Below, one piece after another: positions 1 through 10,450 of a stretch of DNA of 61,988 nucleotides. Made by a program: the position numbers and the translations under genes. Location: contig NZ_VYTY01000016.1 in assembly GCF_009821115.1 (NCBI RefSeq), positions 1 through 61,988 of the forward strand, written 5' to 3'. This stretch comes from Nitrincola alkalisediminis. Lineage in GTDB: Bacteria; Pseudomonadota; Gammaproteobacteria; Pseudomonadales; Balneatricaceae. Each line of letters opens with the position of its first letter. The stretch's first letter is position 1. The notes below the pieces were generated by a model. That model had not been told where the DNA came from and did not search any database. It saw only the letters and a program-made list of their open reading frames with translations.

Positions 1-106
1 CCGTCCGCCGCTCTCAAAAGTAGCAAGCTACTTTCTACCGCTCGACTTGCATGTGTTAGGCCTGCCGCCAGCGTTCAATCTGAGCCATGATCAAACTCTT
101 CAGTTT
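1..106 (-). rRNA. rrs: 16S ribosomal RNA, 5' end (partial)
   Basis: On the minus strand this reads as the conserved 5' start of bacterial 16S rRNA (AACTGAAGAGTTTGATCATG, then the universal GGCTCAG and GCTGGCGGCAGGCCTAACAC blocks). The mature 5' end is placed near 106 by analogy with E. coli. The gene continues beyond the left edge of the window, so only helices 1-6 or so are visible. Confidence 0.97.
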
Positions 107-259
107 AAATTTTCGACAATCAATCACCTAAGCAACCAATCATCTAATTCATGCTCAAAAACGTACATCTAAATGAATTCACATATAGGTTGCTTGTTTT
201 TGATTAAGCTTTAATGCCTAACCTGAACAAGCACCCACACGCATTACCTGATTAATTTT

Positions 260-268
260 TTAAAGAGC
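260..268 (-). promoter_or_regulatory. rrn leader boxA antitermination element
   Basis: The minus strand reads GCTCTTTAA, matching the core of the rRNA leader boxA bound by NusB/NusE. It lies in the transcribed leader between the rRNA promoter and the 16S 5' end, where boxA is expected. Confidence 0.8.
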
Positions 269-313
269 GTCTTGGTCAACTCGGTGTTTTGAGTCGTCTC
301 AAGCGAGGTGCGT

Positions 314-342
314 ATATTAATTAGACTTCACACTCACGTCAA
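314..342 (-). promoter_or_regulatory. rRNA operon promoter (sigma-70)
   Basis: On the minus strand a -35 TTGACG (337-342) and a -10 TAATAT (314-319) are separated by exactly 17 bp. An A-rich tract lies upstream (about 343-366) and could act as an UP element. A GC-containing discriminator follows the -10. This arrangement is typical of strong rrn P1 promoters. It begins immediately after the murI stop codon. Confidence 0.8.
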
Positions 343-369
343 CACTTAATTTCTTTTTTTTTAGTTTTT

Positions 370-1227
370 TTAATTAAAACCGAAATGCTGGATATCTATC
401 AGTGTAACATCTTCTGGCATAATCAATTCTGAATAAAAATTCTTAGCAACACGCGCAAAGCGTTCAGGCCCGTCCGTTACTAAGAAGATCACCTTTCCAT
501 TCCTCGATGTTGGATTTAGTAGCCCCAGACCATCCAGTGCATTGCATAATGCTTCAGCTGCTGTAGTTGCAGAATCGACCAACCTAACTTTCGGCCCGAC
601 TACATTTTGAATAGCCCCCCTTAATGAAGGGAAATGTGTACAACCCAGAACCAGTGTATCAATACCTTCTTGCTCAGGGTCATGCACAAACAAACTTTCT
701 AATGACTTTTTAACGATTCCTTCAACCAGCTCACCTTCATGCCACCCTTCCTCAGCAAGCGCCACAAACAACGAGCAGGCCGCTGCTTTGATTGATGCAT
801 CAGGCCGAATTGAGAGAATCGCTTTTTGATAGGCCTGATTACTAATGGTGCTTTCAGTAGCAATAACACCAATATGGCATTTTTGACTCACGCTAACGGC
901 CGCTTGCGCACCTGGATCAATCACACCAATAATCGGCAGATCCGGACGGGAGTTTCTCAAAACATCTAGAGCGGCAGCTGAAGCTGTATTACACGCAACA
1001 ACGAGCGCCTTTATATCATAAGACTCCAGCGCCCTTACTGCTTGCTCTGCATACTTCGAAATCGATGCAACACTTTTGGTTCCGTAGGGAACACGAGCCG
1101 TATCGCCTAGATAAACTAAGTTTTCATTCGGCAAGCACTTCCTAACCTCATTAAGAACCGTTAAGCCCCCAACACCAGAATCAAATAAACCTATCGACTT
1201 GCTCACACCGACACTACTATTTTCCAC
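370..1227 (-). CDS. murI: Glutamate racemase MurI
   Basis: Cytosolic, cofactor-independent enzyme that interconverts L- and D-glutamate, supplying D-Glu for peptidoglycan. The 285-residue product shows the family signature [12 protein letters not shown] near the N-terminus, the [11 protein letters not shown] loop, and both catalytic cysteines: C79 in VVACNTAS and C196 in LGCTHF. Length fits the family (about 260-290). The start is a GTG at 1227 that overlaps the last codons of der by 11 bases, so the two genes are probably translationally coupled. Downstream lies the 16S rRNA promoter with no hairpin in between. E. coli also has murI next to an rRNA operon (rrnB). Confidence 0.95.
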   Translation of the reverse strand: MENSSVGVSKSIGLFDSGVGGLTVLNEVRKCLPNENLVYLGDTARVPYGTKSVASISKYAEQAVRALESYDIKALVVACNTASAAALDVLRNSRPDLPIIGVIDPGAQAAVSVSQKCHIGVIATESTISNQAYQKAILSIRPDASIKAAACSLFVALAEEGWHEGELVEGIVKKSLESLFVHDPEQEGIDTLVLGCTHFPSLRGAIQNVVGPKVRLVDSATTAAEALCNALDGLGLLNPTSRNGKVIFLVTDGPERFARVAKNFYSELIMPEDVTLIDIQHFGFN

Positions 1228-2656
1228 GTTTATCCGACCGCTTCTTAGCTTGTTTTTTAAGTGCTTTAATATGCTCTTTATTACGCTCTTTTTTAGCTTT
1301 TTGCCGAGCTGTTAAGAGATTTCGCTTACCTGCAAAGGGGTTATCGCCCGTTTTAAATTCGAACCGTATAGGTGTCCCACGAATTTTAAGCAATTTAACA
1401 AATCGATTTTCCAGGTAACGCTTATAGGATATCGGCAGAGAATCTGTTTGATTACCATGCACAACAATAATAGGAGGATTTGAGCCCCCTTGATGCGCAT
1501 AACGCAACTTGATGCGATGCGTATGAACGGAGGGAGGTTGATGATCAGCAACAATATCCTCAAGCAAACGTGTCAGTTTATTTGTCGACCATTTCGCCAT
1601 CGCAGAATCAAAGGCCTCATGGATTGAACCATAGAGATCACCAACACCTGTTCCATGCTTAGCTGAAATAAAATGCATTCGCGCAAATGCAACAAATTCA
1701 AGTCGCCGCCTTATTTGTTCTCGCACCTTTTCTTTATGTTCAGAGGTCATTCCATCCCATTTATTCAAAGCAATAACCAATGCACGTCCAGAGTCTATGA
1801 TGAACCCAAGCATGTGCAAGTCTTGCTCCGTAACCCCTTCTCTTGCATCAACGACCATTACGACTACATTAGAATCACGTATCGCTTGAAGGGTTTTAAC
1901 AATTGAGAACTTTTCCACTGCTTCAGTGATATGTTTACGGCGCCGCACGCCTGCAGTATCGATCAGTGTATATTTTTTATCTTCGCGCTCATACGGGATA
2001 TAAATACTGTCACGCGTAGTGCCTGCTTGGTCAAAAACAACTACACGCTCCTCACCGAGCATTCGATTAACAAGTGTCGATTTTCCGACATTCGGACGAC
2101 CTATGATTGCAATGCGTATCGTATCTTTGTAATCGTCTTTTTCAGCCTCATCCTTGATGCTCAGTAAGAGATAGGGCTCAAGCACCAACTCCATCAATTG
2201 TGAAACACCACGACCATGTGAGGCGGCTATCGGTATTGGCTGCCCTACACCTAGGCCATAAAAATCAGCCATTGCCACATTTTCATCTATACCATCGGTC
2301 TTATTCACAACCAACCTAAAAGGTTTATTACTTCGACGCAAATGATCAGCTATCATTTCATCTGCTTGATTCAAGCCTGATCTACCATCAACAATAAAGA
2401 GCACAACATCAGCTTCCTCTATTGCGTATAGGGATTGCTGAGCCATCGCTTTGTCAATACCGGCTTCATCACCTGTGATACCACCCGTATCAATCACAAT
2501 GTAGCTGCACTCATCAAGCTGCCCTTGGCCATACTTGCGATCACGTGTCAATCCTGGAAGATCAGCTACGAGCGCATCTCTCGAGCGCGTCAATCGATTA
2601 AACAGTGTTGATTTACCAACATTAGGACGCCCAACAAGCGCAATTACCGGAAGCAT
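1217..2656 (-). CDS. der: Ribosome biogenesis GTPase Der (EngA)
   Basis: Essential double-GTPase that acts in 50S subunit maturation. Two tandem G domains are visible, each with a Walker A of the form GRPNVGKST: one at the very N-terminus and one near residue 190. The DTAG(V) switch motifs and NKTD/NKWD G4 motifs follow. A KH-like domain and a basic Lys/Arg-rich tail end the protein. An in-frame TTG lies at 2674, but I prefer the ATG at 2656. It gives the usual [12 protein letters not shown] start, has a GGGA ribosome-binding site, and avoids the hairpin at 2671-2711. It overlaps murI and probably forms a two-gene unit with it. Confidence 0.95.
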   Translation of the reverse strand: MLPVIALVGRPNVGKSTLFNRLTRSRDALVADLPGLTRDRKYGQGQLDECSYIVIDTGGITGDEAGIDKAMAQQSLYAIEEADVVLFIVDGRSGLNQADEMIADHLRRSNKPFRLVVNKTDGIDENVAMADFYGLGVGQPIPIAASHGRGVSQLMELVLEPYLLLSIKDEAEKDDYKDTIRIAIIGRPNVGKSTLVNRMLGEERVVVFDQAGTTRDSIYIPYEREDKKYTLIDTAGVRRRKHITEAVEKFSIVKTLQAIRDSNVVVMVVDAREGVTEQDLHMLGFIIDSGRALVIALNKWDGMTSEHKEKVREQIRRRLEFVAFARMHFISAKHGTGVGDLYGSIHEAFDSAMAKWSTNKLTRLLEDIVADHQPPSVHTHRIKLRYAHQGGSNPPIIVVHGNQTDSLPISYKRYLENRFVKLLKIRGTPIRFEFKTGDNPFAGKRNLLTARQKAKKERNKEHIKALKKQAKKRSDKRGK

Positions 2657-2670
2657 AGTTTTTCCCAAAA

Positions 2671-2711
2671 CCAAAAACGGCCGACTGTAAAAAACAGACA
2701 GCCGTTTTTGG
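2671..2711 (-). terminator. Hairpin between bamB and der (terminator-like, near symmetrical)
   Basis: Arms CCAAAAACGGC and GCCGTTTTTGG pair perfectly over 11 bp, with further pairing inside (GTCTG/CAG). The A-rich 5' arm and T-rich 3' arm give a bidirectional terminator shape. It follows the bamB stop directly and ends just before the der ribosome-binding site, so it may separate the two transcripts. Confidence 0.65.
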
Positions 2712-2723
2712 ATATTAAATTCA

Positions 2724-3872
2724 TTAATTCAGCTGAATAGCCGCTAACCGTCCAGCATTTGTTAATACATAGAGAACATTGTCACGCACTAACATGTCGC
2801 CCGTCACACCTGATGAATCCAACCTGTGACGCGCTACAAAACGCCCGTCGACCTGTGACATAAAATGTAAATACCCCTCAGCATCACCGACAACGACTGC
2901 ATTTCCTATCACCGCTGGTGCTGACAAGCGCCTTAATGATAAATCTCTTTGCGTCCAGACACTAGCTCCACTTGCAGCATCCATGGCCAGAACAGCATCT
3001 CTGTCATTTACTAAATAGATATTTCCAAACCCTGTTGCTAAGCTTCGGTAGGTTGAAACATCATGCCCCCAAAATGTCTGGAGGTTAAACGGGTTGATCG
3101 ATCTGATCTGTCCCTGGTACGCCGCAACATATAATGTATTGTTTAAAATAAGCGGCCTTCCTTTAATATCTGCCATTCGCTCCAATTCAGAACGACCACT
3201 ACCATCCGCAATTCGAGTTTCCCAAAAGAACAAACCACTTTCATTATTCAGTGCAACCAATTTTCCGTTTGAAAAACCGGCAATTGTTACATCTGATGTG
3301 AGCAGTGGAGCCCCCGTACCTCTCAGTGATAAGGATGGAACTTGCGCATCATACGTCCAACGATGCGTGCCTGAAACTCTATCTAATGCCGTTATACGAC
3401 CATTCACGGTCTGAACAACAACAATGGATGGGTTTATTTGTACCTGTGCCGTTGCTTCGGACGTTAACTGATAACGCCATAACTCGGTACCATTTTCAGC
3501 ACTTAAGGAAACAATCTCACCTGAACGCAAATTCACGATCACATGACCATGCCCAGCGCCCACGCCACCAACAATGGGATCTTTCAAGTTAACTGACCAA
3601 ATCCTTTGGCCAGTCCTACGATCAAAAGAAGCAACCAAACCTTTATGATCAGCTGCAAAAATTCTGTCGCCATCAATCGAAACAGTCATTTCATGAAAGC
3701 GTCTACCTGGACCATCCCCTACATTTGCCGTCCACAGCACATTCACTCTATTCTCAGATACAATATCAGGGAGTGGTGATGGTTTCACCTCATCACTTTT
3801 ACTCCAAAAACCACAGCCTCCAAGCAAGACAAAGAGAACCAGCAAGACCGAAAATCTGAAGAGGTTTTTCAT
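2724..3872 (-). CDS. bamB: Outer membrane protein assembly lipoprotein BamB
   Basis: Periplasmic lipoprotein subunit of the BAM complex that helps insert beta-barrel proteins in the outer membrane. The 382-residue product starts with a lipoprotein signal (hydrophobic stretch then LGGC, lipidated Cys at about residue 20). PQQ-type beta-propeller blades follow, visible as recurring Gly-rich segments with the pattern ...G..V..L....G...W. The start overlaps the yfgM stop by 4 bases (ATGA), implying coupling. The order hisS-yfgM-bamB-der is the standard gammaproteobacterial one. Confidence 0.93.
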   Translation of the reverse strand: MKNLFRFSVLLVLFVLLGGCGFWSKSDEVKPSPLPDIVSENRVNVLWTANVGDGPGRRFHEMTVSIDGDRIFAADHKGLVASFDRRTGQRIWSVNLKDPIVGGVGAGHGHVIVNLRSGEIVSLSAENGTELWRYQLTSEATAQVQINPSIVVVQTVNGRITALDRVSGTHRWTYDAQVPSLSLRGTGAPLLTSDVTIAGFSNGKLVALNNESGLFFWETRIADGSGRSELERMADIKGRPLILNNTLYVAAYQGQIRSINPFNLQTFWGHDVSTYRSLATGFGNIYLVNDRDAVLAMDAASGASVWTQRDLSLRRLSAPAVIGNAVVVGDAEGYLHFMSQVDGRFVARHRLDSSGVTGDMLVRDNVLYVLTNAGRLAAIQLN

Positions 3873-4525
3873 GAGCCACTCCCTGAACCCAAATCATCAC
3901 GCTTCATTTGCAAAATTGGCCTCGCTTCACCCGTATTAGCCGCAAGCGCACGATCATACTCACGACGTGCAGACTCAATATCCTCTTGCAAAAAGTATGC
4001 ATCTCCGCGCAACTCATGATAGATAACTGCAAAGCTAGCAGGGTCTATTGAGTCCATCAATAACAAAGCTTCACCCGCTTTTTGTTCGCCCAGCAAAATT
4101 TTTGCCTTACGCAGGGTGGCTATCCGCTTAATATCCTCTTCTTTAGTGTTTGCCACCACCCAGTCGAGCTCAGCTATCGCAACCTCATTGTTATTCGACT
4201 GCACAGCCGCCCTTGCCAAAATTAATGCAGCATATTGTGCATACGTTGACTTAGCGTGCTCGGCTTTTAAGCGCTCACCTAAATGTTGGAGGGTTTCACT
4301 TGTTTGCGCCCTTCCTTCATCTAAATCAACAACGACAGACTCAATCAGGCTTTGATAGAGCATAGAAGCCTGCGCTGCATTCGTTGCTTGACGTGACTGC
4401 CAACCCTGCCAGCCCACAACGATAGCAACCGCAGCACCAACACCTAGCACCAGCGCTTTACCGTTTTCTTTCCACCAATTCTTTAGTGCATCCAGTTGCT
4501 CTTCTTCAGTTCGCAGTTCAGCCAC
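3869..4525 (-). CDS. yfgM: YfgM family tetratricopeptide ancillary SecYEG translocon subunit
   Basis: Inner-membrane-anchored periplasmic protein that associates with the Sec translocon and periplasmic chaperones such as PpiD (established for E. coli YfgM). The 218 residues comprise a short cytosolic N-terminus rich in Glu (TEEEQLDALKNWWKENG). One transmembrane segment follows at about residues 25-42, then a helical TPR-like domain with a repeated A..Y...L pattern. It lies 19 bases downstream of hisS and overlaps bamB by 4 bases. Confidence 0.9.
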   Translation of the reverse strand: MAELRTEEEQLDALKNWWKENGKALVLGVGAAVAIVVGWQGWQSRQATNAAQASMLYQSLIESVVVDLDEGRAQTSETLQHLGERLKAEHAKSTYAQYAALILARAAVQSNNNEVAIAELDWVVANTKEEDIKRIATLRKAKILLGEQKAGEALLLMDSIDPASFAVIYHELRGDAYFLQEDIESARREYDRALAANTGEARPILQMKRDDLGSGSGS

Positions 4526-4544
4526 CTGATTAACTCCTACAACC

Positions 4545-5822
4545 TCAAAATTTTGTTAGAAAAGAATCCGTCAGATCCTTCACACTGATTTCTTGCTGAT
4601 CAATGGTTTCACGCAAGAACTTTACCTGAACCGTATCATGTTCCAGTTCTTTCTGCCCAATCAATAATGCGACACGAGCACCACTGGCATCTGCTTTTTT
4701 AAGATGACTCTTTAAACTGCCATCCCCACAACCGAGCACAACCTTAAGCTCTGTCTCATCCCTTAAGGTTTCAGCTACACAAAGTATTTTTTGTTTCACT
4801 TCCAACGTGGTCGTAAGCGGGAGAATGTACACATCTGCCTGCTGATAAAGTGACGCTGGTAATTTAGAGATAGACTCTATTAACAAAATTAACCGTTCAA
4901 CACCCATGGCGAAACCAACAGCAGGCGTCGACTTACCACCTAGCTGTTGAACTAAACCATCGTAACGACCACCTGCACAAACAGTCCCCTGAGCACCTAA
5001 CGCTTCCGTAACCCACTCGAACACAGTTTTGCTATAGTAATCGAGCCCTCTAACCAGTCGCGGATTCACTCGAAAGTTAACACCTACACTGTTAAGCAAA
5101 GCTTTCAAACATTCAAAGTGTGAGGTAGATTCAGCATCAAGATAATCATGAAAATTTGGGGCTTCATTTAAGATCAGTTGAGTTTGTGCTGATTTACTGT
5201 CTAAAATTCTTAGAGGGTTGCTTGTTAGGCGACGCTGACTGTCAGGATCTAAATCATCTTTACGAGTGGTAAGATAGGCTACAAGGTCATTTTTAAACGC
5301 CTGCCGAGACTCTGCACTCCCTAATGTATTAATTTCCAGTGTCACAACATCTTCAATTCCGAGCTGTTTCCAAAGACGTGCACTTAGAAGAATTAATTCA
5401 GCATCTATATCTGGACCCGACATCCCAAAGGTTTCAACACCTATTTGATGGAACTGCCTATAGCGCCCTTTTTGTGGTCTCTCATAGCGGAACATAGGCC
5501 CTGCATACCACAATCTCTGAACCTGGTTGTAAAGCAAACCATGCTCTTCACAGGCTCTTACACAACTCGCGGTCCCTTCAGGACGAAGCGTTAGGCTTTC
5601 ATCATTTCTATCCGCAAAGGTATACATTTCTTTTTCAACGATATCAGTGACTTCACCAATCGACCGTTTAAAAAGATCGGTTTGCTCAACTATTGGTGTT
5701 CTAATCTCTCGGTATCCATAACCAGCTAAAACATCACGAACTGTTTTTTCTAAAAACTGCCATACAGGAGTCTTTTCAGGAAGAATATCATTCATTCCCC
5801 GAATTGCTTTAATCTTTGACAA
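4545..5822 (-). CDS. hisS: Histidyl-tRNA synthetase
   Basis: Class II aminoacyl-tRNA synthetase that charges tRNA-His with histidine. The 425 residues show motif 1 around [16 protein letters not shown], motif 2 with RPEGTA and [16 protein letters not shown], the His-specific [15 protein letters not shown] region, and motif 3 GGRYDGLV...GFAMGVERL. An anticodon-binding domain forms the C-terminus. The length equals that of E. coli HisS. It lies 27 bases after rodZ with no ispG in between, unlike the order usually seen in this group. Confidence 0.97.
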   Translation of the reverse strand: MSKIKAIRGMNDILPEKTPVWQFLEKTVRDVLAGYGYREIRTPIVEQTDLFKRSIGEVTDIVEKEMYTFADRNDESLTLRPEGTASCVRACEEHGLLYNQVQRLWYAGPMFRYERPQKGRYRQFHQIGVETFGMSGPDIDAELILLSARLWKQLGIEDVVTLEINTLGSAESRQAFKNDLVAYLTTRKDDLDPDSQRRLTSNPLRILDSKSAQTQLILNEAPNFHDYLDAESTSHFECLKALLNSVGVNFRVNPRLVRGLDYYSKTVFEWVTEALGAQGTVCAGGRYDGLVQQLGGKSTPAVGFAMGVERLILLIESISKLPASLYQQADVYILPLTTTLEVKQKILCVAETLRDETELKVVLGCGDGSLKSHLKKADASGARVALLIGQKELEHDTVQVKFLRETIDQQEISVKDLTDSFLTKF

Positions 5823-5849
5823 ACTATAATCCTGCCATTACTTTTTCTT

Positions 5850-6740
5850 TTAAGGGTTTAAAGGCAATGTAAAACGCGCGACATTTGTGTTTGTAAGTGA
5901 CGAAACATCAATTATAGTGCCTTTATACAAAGCACTTGCAACCGCATCAACACGCCCAACAATCACAGATAAAGGCTCAGATCCGGCAATTTGTACCTGA
6001 TCACCCCTATTAGCAACCGCTGAGTAAATGGTTTTTCCACTGGAGTCTCGAACCTGAACCCAGCATTCATTTGTGAAGCTCATGTCTAATCCATCAAATA
6101 TAACCGGTAATATTTCGACAATTTCTTCAACAACTTCCTCAACAGTCTCTTCTACAACCTCAGCCACACTAGGAGACTCAGACTCACCAACGGAGTCTTC
6201 TATAGGATTTCCGTCTGAAATCAAGGCATCAGGCGCCAAGAAGCCCTCATCAATAAGACGCTCGCTTTCACTTGCTATGTCAGTCATAGTCGCCGTTAGG
6301 CTAGATGCATCAGATGGAACAACTCGATATTGCTCTTGCGACCACCAAAAGATGACACCTAACATCGTAAGCACAAACAGCCAAGAGACCCCCCTGGCAA
6401 ACGGCACCTTGAACGGATCTCGTTGCTTCACACTATTGGTCGATTTGATCACCGGAGGCGCTAAGTTAACAGTTCCAAGCCGTTCAAACGCAACCGTATA
6501 TTTTTTTGCATCTAACCCTAAGTAATTAGCATAATTACGGATATAGCCTCTCATAAACACTGGATTATGAAAGGTTTGCGGCTTCGATGACTCAATAGCG
6601 GCAATGACTTTTGGCATTAAGTGCAAATCAGTCGCCACCTGACTCAATGTCAAGTGTTTTGACTCGCGTTCCATTCTTAGTTCATGCCCGGGAAATCCAT
6701 TTTCCGACCGATAATCTTGATTATGGTCGCCTGTACTCAA
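5850..6740 (-). CDS. rodZ: Cytoskeletal protein RodZ (HTH-transmembrane)
   Basis: Bitopic inner membrane protein that links MreB filaments to the elongasome in rod-shaped cells. Residues 18-90 form a Cro/CI-type helix-turn-helix (LTLSQVATDLHL). A basic juxtamembrane stretch and one transmembrane helix follow at about 117-134. Then come an acidic, Val/Glu-rich linker (about 165-210) and a C-terminal beta domain (DUF4115 type). The listed start is a TTG overlapping the pilW stop codon (TTGA), with GGAG and GGTGA upstream. An ATG at codon 23 is the alternative but would cut into the first helix region. Confidence 0.88.
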   Translation of the reverse strand: MSTGDHNQDYRSENGFPGHELRMERESKHLTLSQVATDLHLMPKVIAAIESSKPQTFHNPVFMRGYIRNYANYLGLDAKKYTVAFERLGTVNLAPPVIKSTNSVKQRDPFKVPFARGVSWLFVLTMLGVIFWWSQEQYRVVPSDASSLTATMTDIASESERLIDEGFLAPDALISDGNPIEDSVGESESPSVAEVVEETVEEVVEEIVEILPVIFDGLDMSFTNECWVQVRDSSGKTIYSAVANRGDQVQIAGSEPLSVIVGRVDAVASALYKGTIIDVSSLTNTNVARFTLPLNP

Positions 6741-7507
6741 TTCACCGACTCCCTAAATAGCCTATATTCCTCAGAATCAGGGTATAAATTTCTTAATAGC
6801 AAACCATAGGTTGCAGCTTGGCTAGGGTTACGCTCCGCGCGTGCTATTCTTACGCCAACCCATAAACTGCGCGCAGAATGCTGTGCGTTTCGATTGTCGA
6901 CCATTTGTCTAAAACGGTCAAACCATTGCATCGCTTCTGGTAGATTGCCATTGTCTAACAACAAATCTGCCAACTCCACTTGTGCAAAGGGTCTTGAACG
7001 ATTCAGCTCAAGCGCTCGCTTAAAAGCGTCTTCTGCCTGACCTAGACGCCCTGTCATACGATAACAGCGACCTACGTTTTCAAATGCTTGAGCCCGAGCA
7101 GAATAAAAGGGATCATCAGCCGCTTTTTGCAACTCAACACATGCCTCTGGATAACGCTGCTGTGCAAATAAAAAAGCACCGTAGTTGTTTCGGTGCATTG
7201 AATTATTAGGGTCCAGCTGCGTGGAGCGTTTGAAATATTCTTCAGCTAACGCATTTTCACGCTCATATTGAAACACTAACCCCATTGCATTATGGGCTGG
7301 AGCATAGCGCTCATTAATGGCAAGAGCTCTTTGCAACGACTGCTTCGCATTATTGGTATCACCCGCTTGCAAATATTGTAACCCCAACTGCGTATAGGCT
7401 TGTAAAGCAGCATCCGGTGAAGAGGTTGCATCTTGCCTTACTGTTTGTGATACACATCCAGCAAAACTAAAAAAAATCAGTATGACTAACGCGAGCCTAA
7501 CCTTCAC
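6737..7507 (-). CDS. pilF: Type IV pilus biogenesis lipoprotein PilW/PilF (TPR)
   Basis: Outer membrane lipoprotein pilotin that assists PilQ secretin multimerisation in type IV pili. The 256-residue product begins with a lipoprotein signal (ILIFFSFAGC, lipid Cys near residue 18). Several tetratricopeptide repeats follow (AYTQLGLQYLQAGDTNNAKQ, APAHNAMGLVFQYERENALA, and so on). It stands in its conserved place between rlmN and rodZ. No other pilus gene is in the window, so its partners must be elsewhere. Confidence 0.9.
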   Translation of the reverse strand: MKVRLALVILIFFSFAGCVSQTVRQDATSSPDAALQAYTQLGLQYLQAGDTNNAKQSLQRALAINERYAPAHNAMGLVFQYERENALAEEYFKRSTQLDPNNSMHRNNYGAFLFAQQRYPEACVELQKAADDPFYSARAQAFENVGRCYRMTGRLGQAEDAFKRALELNRSRPFAQVELADLLLDNGNLPEAMQWFDRFRQMVDNRNAQHSARSLWVGVRIARAERNPSQAATYGLLLRNLYPDSEEYRLFRESVN

Positions 7508-7535
7508 CCTTTACTCCTTATAAACTATCCATTTA

Positions 7536-8645
7536 TCATGATGGCTGTTGTACCATGCTGATGTACTTTTGGCTACGTCGGGTACGATCATCCACCTGTC
7601 CGACTAACTGTCCACACGCAGCATCCACATCATCTCCGCGTGTTTTTCGAACCGTTGTGATGATACCCGCATTAACAATTATCTGCTTAAACCGCAAAAT
7701 TGCTTCCTCGTTTGGCTTTTCGTATCCTGAACCTGGAAATGGGTTAAACGGAATTAAGTTCAGCTTACAAGGAAATTTACGCAACACTTTTATCAGTTGC
7801 TGAGCATGCTCTATCTGATCATTAACACCCTTTAACAGGGTATATTCTACTGTAATAACACGCTTATCATTCAAATGCTTTAAATAATTATTGCAGGCAT
7901 CAACTAATTCGCGAATCGGATAACGGCTATTCACGGGCACAAGCTGACTTCGCAATTCATCATTCGGAGCATGTAGCGAAACGGCAAGCGAAACATCGCT
8001 AACACCTGCAAGCCTATGCATAGCCGGAACAACACCTGCTGTACTTAGTGTAACCCGTCTTTTAGATAAGCCATACGCATTATCATCCATCATCAACTGT
8101 GTTGCATCAAGTACATTATCAAAGTTCAGAAGAGGCTCGCCCATCCCCATGAAAACAACGTTTGTAACACGGCGTTCATCAGAAGGATCGAAAGGCCCAA
8201 AAGAGCGAATCGCAACACGCAACTGAGCTATAATTTCAGCAGTTGACAGGTTACGGTTAAACCCCTGCTTTCCCGTAGAACAAAAACTACAATCTAAGGC
8301 ACATCCAACTTGAGAGGAAACACAAAGTGTTTTTCTTGCGCCTTCAGGTATCAGAACCATTTCAATACTTGAACCGCCATCCATGCGAATAACCCACTTA
8401 CGCGTCCCATCCGCTGAAAACTTTTCAACAACCACTTCAGGTTCGCGAATATCAGCAACGCTCTCCAATTTTTCTCTTAGGCTTTTACTAAGATTGGTCA
8501 TTTCATCAAAGCTACTCGCACCCCTCTGATGAAGCCATTTCAGAACTTGAGTTGCTCGAAAACGCTTTTCACCTAACTCGTCGAAAAAAGCTTCTAGTTT
8601 TGATGGGGATAAGCCAAGTAAGTTGACTTTAGTTGGAGTTTGCAT
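7536..8645 (-). CDS. rlmN: Dual-specificity 23S rRNA/tRNA adenine C2-methyltransferase RlmN
   Basis: Radical-SAM enzyme that methylates C2 of A2503 in 23S rRNA and A37 in some tRNAs. The 4Fe-4S cysteines are in CALDCSFC (CxxxCxxC), followed by [19 protein letters not shown] and the SLHAPND segment are also present. The C-terminal [13 protein letters not shown] contains the second catalytic Cys. An upstream in-frame ATG at 8699 would start inside the hairpin at 8673-8699. The ATG at 8645 ([12 protein letters not shown]) gives 369 residues, in the normal range. Confidence 0.95.
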   Translation of the reverse strand: MQTPTKVNLLGLSPSKLEAFFDELGEKRFRATQVLKWLHQRGASSFDEMTNLSKSLREKLESVADIREPEVVVEKFSADGTRKWVIRMDGGSSIEMVLIPEGARKTLCVSSQVGCALDCSFCSTGKQGFNRNLSTAEIIAQLRVAIRSFGPFDPSDERRVTNVVFMGMGEPLLNFDNVLDATQLMMDDNAYGLSKRRVTLSTAGVVPAMHRLAGVSDVSLAVSLHAPNDELRSQLVPVNSRYPIRELVDACNNYLKHLNDKRVITVEYTLLKGVNDQIEHAQQLIKVLRKFPCKLNLIPFNPFPGSGYEKPNEEAILRFKQIIVNAGIITTVRKTRGDDVDAACGQLVGQVDDRTRRSQKYISMVQQPS

Positions 8646-8672
8646 ACAGCGTACCTGATTGTTCAATATAAT

Positions 8673-8699
8673 ATGGGTCGACATCTCTTGCCGACCCAT
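8673..8699 (-). terminator. Hairpin after ndk (terminator-like, no U tract)
   Basis: ATGGGTCG and CGACCCAT form a perfect 8-bp stem around an 11-nt loop, 15 bases after the ndk stop codon. There is no run of T afterwards, so it may be a transcript-end stabiliser or a weak terminator between ndk and rlmN. Confidence 0.45.
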
Positions 8700-8714
8700 G
8701 AAATCGATGGTTAT

Positions 8715-9122
8715 TTACCCACCAAAGAAGTAAGCAATTTCGCGCGCAGCTGAAGCTTCTGAGTCTGAACCATGAACCGCATTCGCATCAATTGAAGAAG
8801 CAAAGTCACGACGAATAGTGCCCTCTGCTGCTTCTTTAGGGTTTGTTGCACCCATCAAATCACGGTTAAGAAGAACAGCATTTTCACCTTCCAAAACCTG
8901 AACAACAACAGGACCAGAGGTCATAAACGCCACGAGATCAGCAAAGAATGGACGCTCTTTATGCTCTGCATAAAAACCTTCTGCTTCTTCTTTGGAAAGT
9001 GTTTTCATTTGCATTGCAACAATCTTTAGACCTGCTTTTTCGAAACGAGTTTCAATTTCGCCGATCACATTTTTTGCAACAGCATCAGGTTTAATGATTG
9101 ACAGAGTACGTTGTAAAGCCAT
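8715..9122 (-). CDS. ndk: Nucleoside diphosphate kinase
   Basis: Transfers the gamma phosphate of ATP to nucleoside diphosphates through a phospho-histidine, balancing cytosolic NTP and dNTP pools. The 135-residue protein shows [11 protein letters not shown] at the N-terminus, the nucleotide-binding [11 protein letters not shown] segment, and the active-site NAVHGSDS with catalytic H117. Length is slightly below the usual 141-143. The start at 9122 is preceded by GAGGAA. A good -10 (TATAAT) lies about 50 bp upstream. Confidence 0.97.
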   Translation of the reverse strand: MALQRTLSIIKPDAVAKNVIGEIETRFEKAGLKIVAMQMKTLSKEEAEGFYAEHKERPFFADLVAFMTSGPVVVQVLEGENAVLLNRDLMGATNPKEAAEGTIRRDFASSIDANAVHGSDSEASAAREIAYFFGG

Positions 9123-9173
9123 GGTCTATTTCCTCGCTTAAAACTAAGGTCGATAAAGGATAAAAGGTTGGCA

Positions 9174-9179
9174 ATTATA
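9174..9179 (-). promoter_or_regulatory. Candidate -10 of the ndk promoter
   Basis: The minus strand carries a perfect TATAAT about 50 bp upstream of ndk. The expected -35 position (TGTTCA or CTGTTC) is a weak match, so only the -10 is well supported. Confidence 0.4.
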
Positions 9180-9197
9180 CGTGATGAAACTGAGACT

Positions 9198-9221
9198 GAA
9201 CAGCGATTAACATCACTGTTC
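9198..9221 (-). terminator. Hairpin after the DUF2802 gene
   Basis: In the minus-strand transcript GAACAGTGAT and ATCGCTGTTC pair over 10 bp (one U-G wobble) around a GTTA loop, 13 bases past the DUF2802 stop. No U tract follows. It probably marks the 3' end of the chemotaxis transcript before ndk. Confidence 0.45.
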
Positions 9222-9233
9222 AAGATGATGAGG

Positions 9234-9658
9234 TTAGTGCTTATGTGAAATTGACTTGTCATCTTGCAATTCTCGATGCAACAACGCCATAAGCTCAGCT
9301 TCAGGACGGCCTATACCACATGATCGCACCAAGTCTTCGACACCAGCACCCATCTCCATGAGTCTAGCTGCTTGGTTATACGCAAGCACCCCTGGATCTC
9401 TATTTTCTAACTCAATTTGCTTTTCGGCTGTAATATTCAATTTACGCTCAACAGCAACCAAGCGTTTACCTAAACCAATGGAGCTGCCTGTTGCGCCTTG
9501 AATTTCATTGCGTAACACTTTCAATAAAACCTGATGTCTCTGTTCTTGCCGTTTAACACGAATCAGTGCCATGATAGACAGGCCAACAGCGACTATAGCT
9601 AAAAACGCTAAACTCGCCAATATAACCCAACCATACGCACCTCCCGCGAACTGCGACA

Positions 9659-9659
<1 letters not shown>
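9234..9659 (-). CDS. DUF2802 domain membrane protein of the chemotaxis cluster
   Basis: A 141-residue protein with one N-terminal transmembrane helix (about residues 8-32, GWVILASLAFLAIVAVGLSI). A coiled-coil-prone basic segment and the conserved C-terminal DUF2802 helical motif follow (AARLMEMGAGVEDLVRSCGI...EAELMALLH). The motif reads like a small helix-turn-helix seen at the end of Pseudomonas and Vibrio polar flagellar/chemotaxis clusters. Its biochemical role is unknown. It overlaps parP by one base (TGATG), so it belongs to that operon. In relatives cheW lies between parP and this gene; here it does not. Confidence 0.85.

Positions 9660-10449
<790 letters not shown>

Positions 10450-10450
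<1 letters not shown>

Noticed and set aside
1312-1563. 83-codon minus-strand frame inside der
   Set aside because: Out-of-frame shadow of a conserved essential gene.
6073-6525. 150-codon plus-strand frame opposite rodZ
   Set aside because: Its Ser/Thr-rich run is the complement of the acidic rodZ linker; no independent evidence.
9065-9262. 65-codon minus-strand frame spanning the ndk promoter
   Set aside because: It covers the ndk -10, a hairpin and the start of ndk in another frame; no ribosome-binding site or homology.
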